Positions 8,857-18,183 of a stretch of DNA of 64,000 nucleotides are shown in pieces. The position numbers and the translations under genes are program-made. Positions within the stretch are counted from its first letter, which is position 1. Each line of letters opens with the position of its first letter. The notes under the pieces were generated by a model that had not been told where the DNA came from, did no database searches, and worked only from the letters and a program-made list of their open reading frames with translations. The stretch comes from Psychrobacillus sp032154225 (GTDB lineage: Bacteria; Bacillota; Bacilli; Bacillales_A; Planococcaceae): the NCBI RefSeq assembly GCF_032154225.1, contig NZ_JALDYF010000011.1:1-64000 (forward strand), written 5' to 3'.

Positions 8857-10253
8857 ACGAAGAATGTGGTATATTTGGGATTTGGGGTCATCCAGATCCT
8901 GCACCAATTAGCTATTATGGTTTGCACGCTCTTCAACACCGTGGGCAAGAAGGTGCTGGAATAGTAGTAACAGACGGAGAATTTTTACGCGCTATTAAAG
9001 GCGAAGGATTAGTGAACGATGTTTTCAATCACGATAAGCTAGGCAATTTAGGTGGAAATGCTGCAATCGCGCATGTTCGCTACGCTACTGCTGGCGGTTC
9101 AGGAATTGAAAATGTACAACCACTTCTTTTTAATTCCACAACTGGAAGTCTTGCAATTGCGCATAATGGAAATATTGTGAATGCAAATCATTTAAAACGT
9201 AGTTTGGAAAAGCAAGGAAGTATTTTCCAAACTACATCTGATACAGAAGTGTTAGCGCATTTATTGAAAAAAAGTCATCATACTTCTTTAGAAGAACGAG
9301 CAAAACAAGCCCTAAAATTATTAGATGGTGCATTTGCATTTGTTATTTTAACTGAAGATGTCATGATGGTTGCGCAAGATCCACACGGCATGCGTCCGCT
9401 TTCTCTAGGAAAACTTGGTGATGCTTGGGTAGTTGCATCAGAGACAAGTGCATTTGACTTAATCGGAGCGGAAGTAATTCGTTCTGTAGAACCTGGTGAG
9501 TTATTAATTATTAACGACGAAGGTCTTCGTTCAGAACGTTTTGCAGAACCTGCTAATCGTGCAATTTGTACGATGGAATACGTGTACTTTTCAAGACCTG
9601 ACTCAGATATTGATGGTATTAATATTCATATGGCAAGAAAACGTCTTGGAAAACAACTTGCGAAAGAAATTCAAATTGAGGGTGACATTGTAACTGGCGT
9701 ACCAGATTCGAGTATTTCTGCTGCAATTGGTTTTTCGGAAGCAACAGGTATTCCATATGAAATGGGTCTTATTAAAAACCGTTACGTTGGTCGTACATTC
9801 ATTCAACCTTCTCAAGATTTGCGCGAACGTGGAGTGAAAATGAAGCTATCTCCAGTTCGACAAGTTGTAAATGGCAAACGTGTTGTTATGGTAGATGACT
9901 CAATCGTACGTGGAACAACTTCTAAACGAATTGTTAAAATGCTGAAAGAGGCTGGAGCAAAAGAAGTGCATGTAGTTATTAGCTCACCTCCACTGAAAAG
10001 TCCTTGTTTTTATGGAATTGATATTAGCACAGATTCAGAATTAATTGCTTCTAACAATAGCATTGAAGAAATGCGAGAGTTAATCGGAGCTGATTCTCTA
10101 TCATTTTTATCTGTTGAAGGAATGGTTGAAGCAATTGGTCGTACAGATGAAGGAAAAAACTGTGGACATTGTTTAGCATGTTTTACAGGCGAATATCCAA
10201 CGTCTATTGCTGCAAATACGAAATTACCGCATGAAAAAGAGCTTGTTCGATAG
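8832..10253 (+). CDS. purF: Glutamine PRPP amidotransferase
   Basis: PurF makes phosphoribosylamine from PRPP and glutamine, the committed step of purine synthesis. ATG 8832 is preferred over the in-frame TTG 8814 because GGAAAGGGG lies just before it and because it gives an 11-residue propeptide (MLAEVRGLNEE) ahead of CGIFGIWGH. Bacillus PurF is cleaved at that point to expose the catalytic N-terminal cysteine. The C-terminal half has the PRPP motif VVMVDDSIVRGTT. Cysteines in ICTMEYV, SPCFYGI and CGHCLACF are positioned to hold the 4Fe-4S cluster of the B. subtilis enzyme. The mature length of about 462 residues fits. Confidence 0.97.
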   Translation: MLAEVRGLNEECGIFGIWGHPDPAPISYYGLHALQHRGQEGAGIVVTDGEFLRAIKGEGLVNDVFNHDKLGNLGGNAAIAHVRYATAGGSGIENVQPLLFNSTTGSLAIAHNGNIVNANHLKRSLEKQGSIFQTTSDTEVLAHLLKKSHHTSLEERAKQALKLLDGAFAFVILTEDVMMVAQDPHGMRPLSLGKLGDAWVVASETSAFDLIGAEVIRSVEPGELLIINDEGLRSERFAEPANRAICTMEYVYFSRPDSDIDGINIHMARKRLGKQLAKEIQIEGDIVTGVPDSSISAAIGFSEATGIPYEMGLIKNRYVGRTFIQPSQDLRERGVKMKLSPVRQVVNGKRVVMVDDSIVRGTTSKRIVKMLKEAGAKEVHVVISSPPLKSPCFYGIDISTDSELIASNNSIEEMRELIGADSLSFLSVEGMVEAIGRTDEGKNCGHCLACFTGEYPTSIAANTKLPHEKELVR

Positions 10254-10264
10254 GAGGATTTTAC

Positions 10265-11320
10265 ATGTCAAAGGCATATGAAAAAGCTGGAGTAAATATT
10301 GAAGCAGGCTATGAAGCTGTTCAAAGAATGAAGTCGCATGTCGAACGTACAGCAAGAAAAGGAATCATGGGTACATTTGGTGGTTTTGGCGGAATGTTTG
10401 ACCTGTCTTCATTAAACTATAAAGAGCCTGTATTAATTTCTGGTACAGACGGGGTTGGAACGAAGTTAAAACTTGCGTTCATGACTGATTCACACGATAC
10501 AATCGGTGTAGACTGTGTTGCAATGTGTGTTAATGACATCGTTGCACAAGGAGCAGAGCCATTGTTTTTCCTTGACTATGTTGCAGTAGGAAAAGCAGTA
10601 CCTGAGCGTATTGAACAAATCGTTAAAGGTGTTGCAGATGGCTGTGTGCAATCTGGAGCGGCTTTAATCGGTGGAGAAACAGCTGAAATGCCAGGTTTAT
10701 ACGAGGAAGACGAGTATGACTTAGCTGGATTTGCAGTTGGTGCTTGTGAAAAATCAAAAATCGTAACGGGTGAAAAAATTGCAGAAGGTGACGTTTTAGT
10801 TGGAATTGCTTCTAGCGGCGTTCATTCAAATGGTTATTCGCTTGTGCGTAAAATTGTTTTTGAAGAGCAAGGTTATACACCAAGTACAGTTGTAGAAGGA
10901 TATGAAGGTCTTGGCGAAATTGGTAAGGCACTTCTAACTCCAACAAAAATTTATGCGAAGCCAGTAATGGAAATGCATAATGCACTATCTATTCACGGAA
11001 TGGCACATGTAACGGGCGGTGGTTTTTACGAAAACTTACCACGTATGATGCCGGAAGGTCTAGCAGTAGAAGTAGATTTAGGTTCATGGGAAGTACTTCC
11101 TGTATTCCATTTCCTGAAGGAAAAAGGTGAACTTACAGATCGCGATTTATATAATGTCTTTAATATGGGAGTAGGCTTTGTTATTGCAATATCTGCTGAT
11201 GAAGCGGAAAAAGCAATCGCAATCGCTGAATCTCATGGTGAAAAAGCATACACAATTGGTCGTGTTGTGAAAGGTGAAGGAGTTATCTTCAACGGTACGC
11301 ATGACGGGAGTTTAGTGTAA
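10265..11320 (+). CDS. purM: AIR synthase (FGAM cyclo-ligase)
   Basis: PurM closes the imidazole ring, converting FGAM to AIR with ATP. The 351-residue protein begins near MSKAYEKAGVNIEAGYEAV and shows VLISGTDGVGTKLKLAF near residue 56, DCVAMCVNDIVAQGAEPLFFLDY near 83 and GGETAEMPGLY near 138, all typical of the PurM/PurL ATP-binding superfamily. It starts twelve bases after purF behind a TAGGAGG site. Its stop codon overlaps the first base of the purN start. Confidence 0.97.
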   Translation: MSKAYEKAGVNIEAGYEAVQRMKSHVERTARKGIMGTFGGFGGMFDLSSLNYKEPVLISGTDGVGTKLKLAFMTDSHDTIGVDCVAMCVNDIVAQGAEPLFFLDYVAVGKAVPERIEQIVKGVADGCVQSGAALIGGETAEMPGLYEEDEYDLAGFAVGACEKSKIVTGEKIAEGDVLVGIASSGVHSNGYSLVRKIVFEEQGYTPSTVVEGYEGLGEIGKALLTPTKIYAKPVMEMHNALSIHGMAHVTGGGFYENLPRMMPEGLAVEVDLGSWEVLPVFHFLKEKGELTDRDLYNVFNMGVGFVIAISADEAEKAIAIAESHGEKAYTIGRVVKGEGVIFNGTHDGSLV

Positions 11321-11892
11321 TGGCTGGAACACCGAAATTTGCGGTATTTGCTTCAGGGAGTGGCAGTAATTTTCAAGCTATTTATGATGCAATTGAATCA
11401 GGTAAATTAGCTGGTTCGATTGAGCTTGTTGTAACAGACAAGCCAAATGCCTATGTAATTGAAAGAGCACAAAAAGTCGGGATTAAAACACTAGTTTTGA
11501 TTCCAAAAGAATTCACTTCAAAAGCGGCATATGAGCAAGCTATTTTAGAAAAGCTTGTGGCGCTTAATATAGAATGGGTTGTATTAGCAGGGTATATGCG
11601 TTTAATAGGAGACGTCTTATTGGATGCCTACCCGAATAAAATCATTAATATTCATCCATCTTTATTGCCTTCATTTCCAGGAAAAGATGCCATTGGACAA
11701 GCAATGGATCATGGAGTGAAAGTAACTGGTGTAACAGTTCACTATGTCGATGCTGGAATGGACACTGGTTCAATCTTAGCACAGCAGGCTGTTATTGTAG
11801 TTAATGGAGATAAAGAACGAACAGAAACACTTATTCATGAAGTGGAACATGAGCTGTATACAAAAACATTACAACAGTTATGGAGCCGGTAA
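11320..11892 (+). CDS. purN: GAR transformylase, folate-dependent
   Basis: PurN transfers a formyl group from 10-formyl-tetrahydrofolate to GAR. The 190-residue protein has the N-terminal nucleotide-binding segment FAVFASGSGSNFQAI near residue 8. It also has the catalytic region NIHPSLLPSFPGKDAIGQA near 107-125 and TGVTVHYVDAGMDTGSIL, with the conserved Asn, His and Asp of the formyltransferase family. The start codon shares a base with the purM stop. The last codons form the left arm of a terminator-like hairpin at 11883-11910, so transcription may be attenuated between purN and purH. Confidence 0.96.
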   Translation: MAGTPKFAVFASGSGSNFQAIYDAIESGKLAGSIELVVTDKPNAYVIERAQKVGIKTLVLIPKEFTSKAAYEQAILEKLVALNIEWVVLAGYMRLIGDVLLDAYPNKIINIHPSLLPSFPGKDAIGQAMDHGVKVTGVTVHYVDAGMDTGSILAQQAVIVVNGDKERTETLIHEVEHELYTKTLQQLWSR

Positions 11893-11910
11893 TCATTACC
11901 GGCTTTTCTT
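11883..11910 (+). terminator. Terminator-like hairpin inside the pur operon (purN/purH)
   Basis: AGCCGGTAA and TTACCGGCT form a perfect nine-base-pair stem with a three-base loop, followed by TTTCTT. It overlaps the purN stop codon and lies before the purH ribosome site. The short T tract is interrupted by C, so partial termination is more likely than a complete stop. Confidence 0.6.
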
Positions 11911-11928
11911 ATAAAAGGAGGAATTTAC

Positions 11929-13464
11929 GTGTCAAAACGTGCTTTAATTAGTGTTTCAGATAAATCAGGTATTCTCGAATTTGCAAAAGAGTTGGAACTA
12001 CTTGGTTATGAAATTTTATCAACTGGTGGAACAAAAGCGTTTCTTGAACAAAACGGAGTTGCGATTACATCAGTAGACCAAGTAACAAACTTTCCAGAAA
12101 TTTTGGATGGTCGAGTAAAAACATTAAATCCTATGATTCATGGTGGACTATTAGCAAAACATGACGATCCTTCTCACCAAGCACAATTAGAAGAACATAG
12201 CATTACACCAATTCAAGTAGTATGCGTGAACTTATATCCTTTCCGTGAAACAATTTCAAAACCAAATGTTGCTTTTGAAGATGCAATCGAAAATATTGAT
12301 ATTGGTGGACCATCTATGTTGCGTTCAGCAGCTAAAAATCATCAATACGTAACAGTAGTAACAGATGCAACGGACTATCCAGAAGTATTGGCACAGCTAA
12401 AAGAAAGTGGCGCAACTACACTAGAAACTCGCCGTAAACTTGCTGCGAAAGTATTCCGTCATACTGCGGCTTACGATGCATTGATTGCTGGCTATATGAC
12501 TGATTTGGCTGGGGAAGAATTCCCGGAATTATTGACACTTACATATGAGCGTAAACAATCTCTACGTTACGGTGAAAACCCACATCAACAAGCAGCATTT
12601 TATAAACGTCCACTTGGATCAGATTTCTCTATTGCTTCTGCTACTCAATTGCACGGTAAAGAGCTTTCTTATAATAATATCCAAGATGCAAATGCAGCTA
12701 TCCAAATCATTAAAGAATTCGAAATTCCAGCTGCTGTTGCTGTGAAGCATATGAATCCTTGTGGTGTTGGAACTGGTGAAACAATTGCTGATGCTTTCCA
12801 AAAAGCGTATGAAGCAGACGAAACGTCTATTTTCGGAGGGATTATCGCATTGAACCGTGAAGTAGACGCGAAAACGGCGAAAACATTAGCGGGTATTTTC
12901 TTAGAAATCATTATTGCACCTTCATTTTCAGAAGAAGCAATTTCTATGTTAACGGCGAAAAAGAATATTCGCTTGATGACGATTTCATTTGAACAAACGA
13001 AAAAAGATGCTATGAATACAGTGTCTGTTGAAGGTGGTTTATTAGTTCAATCACCTGATGCATTTGGTTTAAAAGATGCTGATGTAAAAGTAGTAACAGA
13101 CCGTGAGCCTACTGCTGAAGAGTGGAAAGCGTTAGAACTTGGCTGGAATGTTGTAAAACATGTGAAATCAAATGCAATTGTTGTTGCAGCAGAAGATATG
13201 ACTATTGGCGTTGGTGCTGGGCAAATGAACCGTGTAGGATCAGCAAAAATTGCATTAGAGCAAGCTGGTGAGCGTGCAAAAGGAGCTGCACTTGCTTCTG
13301 ACGCATTTTTCCCGATGAATGATACAGTAGAAACAGCTGCAAAAGCTGGTATTACAGCAATCATTCAACCAGGTGGATCTGTGAAAGACCAAGATTCCAT
13401 CGATAAAGCAAATGAATACGGAATTGCCATGGTATTCACTGGCGTTCGCCATTTCAAACACTAA
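11929..13464 (+). CDS. purH: Bifunctional AICAR transformylase / IMP cyclohydrolase
   Basis: PurH carries out the last two steps to IMP: formylation of AICAR, then ring closure. The 511-residue protein has an N-terminal cyclohydrolase domain (SVSDKSGILEFAKEL, ILSTGGTKAFLE, GRVKTLNPMIHGG near residues 65-77). The C-terminal transformylase domain shows SLRYGENPHQQAAFY near 205 and AVKHMNPCGVG near 270, which includes the catalytic Lys-His pair. Translation starts at GTG 11929 behind AAAGGAGG. It lies 37 bases after purN, across the hairpin at 11883-11910. Confidence 0.97.
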   Translation: MSKRALISVSDKSGILEFAKELELLGYEILSTGGTKAFLEQNGVAITSVDQVTNFPEILDGRVKTLNPMIHGGLLAKHDDPSHQAQLEEHSITPIQVVCVNLYPFRETISKPNVAFEDAIENIDIGGPSMLRSAAKNHQYVTVVTDATDYPEVLAQLKESGATTLETRRKLAAKVFRHTAAYDALIAGYMTDLAGEEFPELLTLTYERKQSLRYGENPHQQAAFYKRPLGSDFSIASATQLHGKELSYNNIQDANAAIQIIKEFEIPAAVAVKHMNPCGVGTGETIADAFQKAYEADETSIFGGIIALNREVDAKTAKTLAGIFLEIIIAPSFSEEAISMLTAKKNIRLMTISFEQTKKDAMNTVSVEGGLLVQSPDAFGLKDADVKVVTDREPTAEEWKALELGWNVVKHVKSNAIVVAAEDMTIGVGAGQMNRVGSAKIALEQAGERAKGAALASDAFFPMNDTVETAAKAGITAIIQPGGSVKDQDSIDKANEYGIAMVFTGVRHFKH

Positions 13465-13479
13465 GGAGGCGCATCTCAT

Positions 13480-14739
13480 ATGAAGATTCTCGTAATAGGT
13501 AGTGGCGGCCGTGAACATGCCATCGTAAAGCAATTTAGTCATTCCCCTTCTGTAAGTGAGGTATTTGTAGCACCAGGAAATGCTGGTATGGCAAAAGATG
13601 CACAAATTGTTCCAATTGATGTAATGGCATTTGAAGAGCTTGCACAGTTTGCGAAAAATAATGCGATTGATTTGACGTTTGTTGGTCCAGAGCAACCACT
13701 TGTAGCTGGAATCGTCGATCATTTCATGAAGCATGACCTTCGTATTTTTGGACCGAACAAAGCTGCGGCACAATTGGAAGGCAGTAAAACATTTGCTAAA
13801 GAGCTGATGAAAAAATATAATATCCCAACTGGTGCATATGAAACATTTACTGATGTTGATAAAGCGAAAGCATATATTGAAAAGCTAGGTGCTCCAATTG
13901 TTGTGAAAGCTGATGGCCTTGCTGCAGGTAAAGGCGTTGTAGTTGCTCTGACAGTAGAAGAAGCGAACGGTGCAGTAGAAGATATGATTGGCAATCAATT
14001 ATTTGGTGAATCATCTTCTAGTGTAGTAATTGAAGAGTTTTTGGACGGGGAAGAAATTTCGTATATGTCATTTGTTCATAACGGACAAATTTATCCAATG
14101 GTTATTTCACAAGATCATAAACGTGCATATGAAGGGGACAAAGGGCCGAACACTGGCGGTATGGGTGCTTACTCTCCTGTGCCTCAAATTGCCAACGAAG
14201 TAGTACAGTTAGCGTATGATACAGTCGTTGTTCCTACAGTGAAAGCAATGGAGCAAGAAGGCACACCATTCACGGGCATTTTATATGCAGGGCTTATTAT
14301 TACGAAAGAAGGACCAAAAGTAATTGAGTTTAATGCTCGATTCGGTGATCCTGAAACGCAAGTAGTACTTCCAAGAATGACGAGTGATTTCGGATTATTT
14401 ATGACTGCATTGCTAGATGAAAAACCATTCGATTTAAAATGGTCGGATAGAGAAATTCTTGGTGTAGTAATTGCATCTGCTGGTTATCCAGGAGATATGA
14501 AAAAAGGTGCTAAGCTGCCGGATCTTTCTGTTTTAGAAGAGGCTGGTCTTCATGTGTTCCATGCAGGAACAAAAGTTGTAGGGGAAAACTTAGTAGCGAA
14601 TGGCGGGCGTGTTATTTTAGTTGTAGCGAGCGAAGCAACTTTAAAAGTAGCACAGAAAAAAGTATATGAAGGTTTATCTAAACTTACTTGGGATGGTTTA
14701 TTCTTCCGAAAAGATATCGGCTGGAGAACTTTCCAATAA
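13480..14739 (+). CDS. purD: GAR synthetase (phosphoribosylamine-glycine ligase)
   Basis: PurD is an ATP-grasp enzyme that joins phosphoribosylamine, made by PurF, to glycine. The 419-residue protein has the N-terminal segment KILVIGSGGREHAI. ATP-grasp elements include IVVKADGLAAGKGV near residue 143 and PNTGGMGAYSPVP near 223, and the metal site lies in VIEFNARFGDPETQ near 283-296. It starts behind AAGGAGG fifteen bases after purH. A strong terminator follows directly, so it is the last gene of the operon. Confidence 0.97.
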   Translation: MKILVIGSGGREHAIVKQFSHSPSVSEVFVAPGNAGMAKDAQIVPIDVMAFEELAQFAKNNAIDLTFVGPEQPLVAGIVDHFMKHDLRIFGPNKAAAQLEGSKTFAKELMKKYNIPTGAYETFTDVDKAKAYIEKLGAPIVVKADGLAAGKGVVVALTVEEANGAVEDMIGNQLFGESSSSVVIEEFLDGEEISYMSFVHNGQIYPMVISQDHKRAYEGDKGPNTGGMGAYSPVPQIANEVVQLAYDTVVVPTVKAMEQEGTPFTGILYAGLIITKEGPKVIEFNARFGDPETQVVLPRMTSDFGLFMTALLDEKPFDLKWSDREILGVVIASAGYPGDMKKGAKLPDLSVLEEAGLHVFHAGTKVVGENLVANGGRVILVVASEATLKVAQKKVYEGLSKLTWDGLFFRKDIGWRTFQ

Positions 14740-14740
14740 T

Positions 14741-14783
14741 AAAAATCCATTTACTCCGTATTAATGGGGTAAATGGATTTTTA
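14741..14783 (+). terminator. Intrinsic terminator of the pur operon
   Basis: The arms AAAAATCCATTTAC and GTAAATGGATTTTT form a perfect stem, with T and A tracts on each side. It begins two bases after the purD stop codon. Confidence 0.9.
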
Positions 14784-14904
14784 TATATATGTTCTAAATG
14801 TAGGTATGAATTTAGTTAAATCGGATGGTCCACTTGCTTAGACCAAAATGCCATAAAGGTAACATAAATTCAATCAAAACTATCAAAAAATAACAATGAA
14901 CACT

Positions 14905-14932
14905 TTGCTTTACTAAAGTGATATGCTACTAT
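14905..14932 (+). promoter_or_regulatory. Candidate promoter of yerA
   Basis: TTGCTT at 14905-14910 and TACTAT at 14927-14932 are 16 bases apart, 40 bases before the yerA start. The spacer is one base short and the -35 is imperfect. No PurR box is seen here, so yerA appears not to share PurR control at this site. Confidence 0.4.
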
Positions 14933-14972
14933 TATTTTAATAAGCTATCTTAAAGGAAGGAGACTGGCTAAA

Positions 14973-16703
14973 ATGCAATATCCTATATGGAAAATAGAAG
15001 AAATTAGACATCAAATAGAAGTCGTAAATAGAACACAATCGCCAAATATTCTTATAACGAATGCGACTTATTTACATAGTCATTTAAAGAAATGGATTAC
15101 CGGTAATATTTGGATCGTAAAAGATCGAATTGTATATACGGGCCTAGAAATGCCACTCGTTTCTGAAAAAACGGAAGTATATGATGCAACTGGCCAAAAG
15201 ATTGTACCAGGATATATTGAACCACACTCGCATCCATTTCAGCTATATCATCCACAAACATTTGCAGATTATGCTGCACAAGGTGGGACAACTACATTTA
15301 TAGCAGATAACTTAACATTATTTTTGGCACTTGAAAATAAGAAAGCGTTTTCAATTATGGATGAATTGAGTGAGCTTCCTTTTACTTTTTATTGGTGGGC
15401 TCGATTTGATTCGCAAACAGAATTGATAAATGAAGAAGAAGTGTTTACTTCAAGAACTGTTGGAGAATGGATTGAACGCCCCGATGTAATTATGGGTGGA
15501 GAGTTAACTGGCTGGCCAAGATTACTTTCAGGAGACGATCAAATGTTGTATTGGATGCAGCAAGCGAAGTCGAATGGCATGAAGATTGAAGGGCATTTTC
15601 CTGGTGCCTCTGAACAGACGCTTGCACGTATGCGTTTATTAGGAGCGGATGGAGATCATGAAGCAATGACGATTGAAGAAGTAGAAAGAAGAATTTTACA
15701 CGGCTATGCAGTTACATTACGCCATTCTTCCATTCGTCCGGACTTGCCGAATTTATTAAAAGGAATATTAGAAAAAGATTTACGTATTTTCGATCATTTA
15801 ATGATGACGACGGACGGAGCAACTCCTTCGTTCCATGTGGATGGTGTCATAGACAAATGTATTCAAGTTGCACTTGATGCAGGTGTCGATCCAATTGATG
15901 CATATTTAATGGCTTCATTCAATGCTGCGAAATATTATAATCTGTCTAATTTACATGGTGTAATTGCAACTGGAAGATTTGCAACATTAAACTTTTTAGA
16001 AAACGAGCAAAATCCAGTGCCGATAGCTGTTTTATCTAAAGGAGTATGGTTAAAGAAAGCACAAGAAAAAGTGCATGCGCTTGCTCTAATTGATTGGTCA
16101 CATATGCCAGCATTCGATTTGGAATTTGATTTAACGGATGATGATTTTCAATTTTCGATGCCTTTTGGAATTCATATGGTCAATGATGTTATTACAAAAC
16201 CATATTCAGTTTCTGTTGATACAACGGACAATGAACTTTCAAGTGAGCATGACGAAAGCTTTCTTCTTCTAATTGATCGTCATGGAAAATGGAAAGTGAG
16301 CACGATGATTAAAGGATTTGCTACTACATTAAAAGGTTTCGCATCATCTTATTCAAGTACAGGTGATATTTTATTGATTGGAAAGAACAAAAAGAGTATG
16401 CTAAAAGCCTTCCAAGAAATGAAAGCTATGCGCGGTGGTATTGTTATTGTAGACAATGATGACGTTGTTTGTACGATCAAACTACCGATAGGTGGAACAC
16501 TTTCGGATAAACCTATGGAACAATTAATAGAAGAAGAATTACTATTCAAGAAAGAGCTGGCAGAAAGAGGATTTACGCATGGGGATGCTATTTATACATT
16601 ATTATTCTTGCAAGCTACACATTTACCATATGTTCGAATTACCCAAAGAGGTATTTTTGACGTGATGAAGAAACAAGTACTATTTCCAGCTGTTATGAGG
16701 TAG
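14973..16703 (+). CDS. yerA: Adenine deaminase-like amidohydrolase (YerA family)
   Basis: This 576-residue protein belongs to the adenine deaminase branch of the metal-dependent amidohydrolases and matches YerA, which sits downstream of purD in B. subtilis. The metal-binding start of the barrel is seen as GYIEPHSHPF near residues 79-88. Later landmarks are GHFPGASEQTL near 206, LRHSSIRPDL near 247, and MMTTDGATPS near 272, where the conserved Asp lies. Adenine to hypoxanthine is the likely reaction, but YerA proteins are divergent from AdeC and the substrate is unproven. The gene has its own candidate promoter after the pur terminator, and yerB follows eleven bases after it. Confidence 0.85.
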   Translation: MQYPIWKIEEIRHQIEVVNRTQSPNILITNATYLHSHLKKWITGNIWIVKDRIVYTGLEMPLVSEKTEVYDATGQKIVPGYIEPHSHPFQLYHPQTFADYAAQGGTTTFIADNLTLFLALENKKAFSIMDELSELPFTFYWWARFDSQTELINEEEVFTSRTVGEWIERPDVIMGGELTGWPRLLSGDDQMLYWMQQAKSNGMKIEGHFPGASEQTLARMRLLGADGDHEAMTIEEVERRILHGYAVTLRHSSIRPDLPNLLKGILEKDLRIFDHLMMTTDGATPSFHVDGVIDKCIQVALDAGVDPIDAYLMASFNAAKYYNLSNLHGVIATGRFATLNFLENEQNPVPIAVLSKGVWLKKAQEKVHALALIDWSHMPAFDLEFDLTDDDFQFSMPFGIHMVNDVITKPYSVSVDTTDNELSSEHDESFLLLIDRHGKWKVSTMIKGFATTLKGFASSYSSTGDILLIGKNKKSMLKAFQEMKAMRGGIVIVDNDDVVCTIKLPIGGTLSDKPMEQLIEEELLFKKELAERGFTHGDAIYTLLFLQATHLPYVRITQRGIFDVMKKQVLFPAVMR

Positions 16704-16713
16704 GAGGAGTGAA

Positions 16714-17766
16714 ATGTTCAAAAAATGGGGTATTGTATTTGCGATAAGTTTGCTTGCACTCGCCGCTTGTTCGAAAGAAGAAGTAATAGAGGAAGAGGCA
16801 GGGGAAGTTTCTGAGGAACTAGAAGAAGTAGAGGAAATTGTAGAAGAAGAGGTTGCGCTTCCGTTTATGGCTCCATTTACTGGAGTTGGTTCGGAACAAG
16901 AGGTAACACAAAGGGCGATTCTTGTTACAATGAATAACCACCCAAGTGCGAGACCACAGTCCGGTATTGCTCAAGCCGATGTCGTATACGAAATGCTTGC
17001 AGAAGGAAATGTTACAAGATTTCTTGCGTTATATCAGAGTGAAATACCAGATTTAATAGGGCCTGTAAGAAGTGCACGTGATTATTTTGTGAATATCGCA
17101 AAAGGGTTGGACGCTTTTTATATTGCACATGGCTATAGTCCGGCGGCACAGAAAATGTTAAATGCAAAAGTCGTGGATAATATTAATGGCATGCAATATG
17201 ACGGTACTTTATTTCATCGATCGAAAGAACGAAAAGCACCGCATAATTCGTATATTACAAAAGACAAAATTTTCGCTGGTGCTGAAAAAGTTGGAGCTTC
17301 GATGGAACTTAAAAAGACCCCAGTGTTCTCTTTTTATGATTCGATAGAAGGAGCTAAACTAGGCCAACCGGTATCTAGCGTGAGCGTTCAATATGGTTCA
17401 GGATCAAGTTTTGAAAATCAGTATACGTATATTGCAGAAGAAGGTATTTATGAACGAAAAACAGCAGGTATTTTAACGACGGATAAAGAGACAGCAGAAC
17501 CTGTTAAACTAGCAAATCTAGTTTTTATGGAAATACCACATAAAGTAATTGATAACTCTGGTAGACAAGAGATCACGTTGACCGAGGGTGGAAGAGCATA
17601 TCTTTTTCAAGCGGGGCTCATGAAAGAAATTGAATGGGAAAATGTTGATGGTATTCTCATTCCAATGGAAAATGGAGTACCTGTGAAGCTTGTAAAAGGA
17701 AAAACGTGGATAAGTTTTGTTCCAACGAAAACTGGACTTGAAGGTATGGTCAACTTTTTACCATAA
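16714..17766 (+). CDS. yerB: DUF3048 lipoprotein (YerB family)
   Basis: The 350-residue protein has a lipoprotein signal peptide ending LLALAAC, so the mature N-terminus should be lipidated Cys19 on the outer face of the membrane. A Glu-rich linker follows (residues about 21-48), then a DUF3048 domain starting near PFTGVGSEQEV with RAILVTMNNHPSARPQSGI and LIGPVRSARDYF. The function of the domain is not known to me. Synteny with yerA and yerC matches B. subtilis yerB. TAGGAGGAGTG precedes ATG 16714. Confidence 0.9.
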   Translation: MFKKWGIVFAISLLALAACSKEEVIEEEAGEVSEELEEVEEIVEEEVALPFMAPFTGVGSEQEVTQRAILVTMNNHPSARPQSGIAQADVVYEMLAEGNVTRFLALYQSEIPDLIGPVRSARDYFVNIAKGLDAFYIAHGYSPAAQKMLNAKVVDNINGMQYDGTLFHRSKERKAPHNSYITKDKIFAGAEKVGASMELKKTPVFSFYDSIEGAKLGQPVSSVSVQYGSGSSFENQYTYIAEEGIYERKTAGILTTDKETAEPVKLANLVFMEIPHKVIDNSGRQEITLTEGGRAYLFQAGLMKEIEWENVDGILIPMENGVPVKLVKGKTWISFVPTKTGLEGMVNFLP

Positions 17767-17794
17767 TAGTAGATTGGGAAGAGGAGATATGTAG

Positions 17795-18115
17795 ATGCAA
17801 ATCGAAAAAATAAAAGGACATCAAACAGATCAATTGTTTAAAGCTGTCCTAGAATTAAAAGATATAGACGAATGTTATCGATTTTTTGATGATCTATGTA
17901 CAATTAGTGAAATCCAGTCATTGGCACAGCGATTTGAAGTAGCACATTTATTGAGATTGAAAAAAACATACGAAGCGATTAAAAAAGAAACTGGTGCGAG
18001 CACAGCAACTATTTCCCGTGTTAGACGCTGTTTTGACTATGGAAACGACACCTATGATGAAATGCTTGGACGTTTATATCCAGACGAACAACCTTTTCAA
18101 AATCCAAGAAGCTGA
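17795..18115 (+). CDS. yerC: TrpR-like DNA-binding protein (YerC/YecD family)
   Basis: This 106-residue protein belongs to the YerC/YecD family, which shares the helix-turn-helix fold of the Trp repressor. The recognition region reads FEVAHLLRLKKTYEAIKKE, then TGASTATISRVRRCFDYG near residues 68-85. It is probably a dimeric transcription regulator, but neither ligand nor targets can be read from the sequence. An AAGAGGAG site precedes ATG 17795. The gene closes the yerB-yerC unit with a terminator at its stop codon. Confidence 0.88.
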   Translation: MQIEKIKGHQTDQLFKAVLELKDIDECYRFFDDLCTISEIQSLAQRFEVAHLLRLKKTYEAIKKETGASTATISRVRRCFDYGNDTYDEMLGRLYPDEQPFQNPRS

Positions 18116-18140
18116 ACAGAAACCTCTGTTCAGTTTTTTT
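18112..18140 (+). terminator. Intrinsic terminator after yerC
   Basis: CTGAACAG and CTGTTCAG form a perfect stem over the yerC stop codon and are followed by seven T. TATAAT at 18143-18148 follows two bases later and may be the -10 element for pcrB. Confidence 0.85.
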
Positions 18141-18142
18141 GT

Positions 18143-18148
18143 TATAAT
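18143..18148 (+). promoter_or_regulatory. Candidate -10 element for the pcrB operon
   Basis: A perfect TATAAT lies 36 bases before pcrB and directly after the yerC terminator. No good -35 is found at 16-18 bases, where the terminator stem sits. The element is suggestive only. Confidence 0.4.
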
Positions 18149-18183
18149 GGAGAAATGTAAAGTAACTAATAGTAGGTGAAGAA

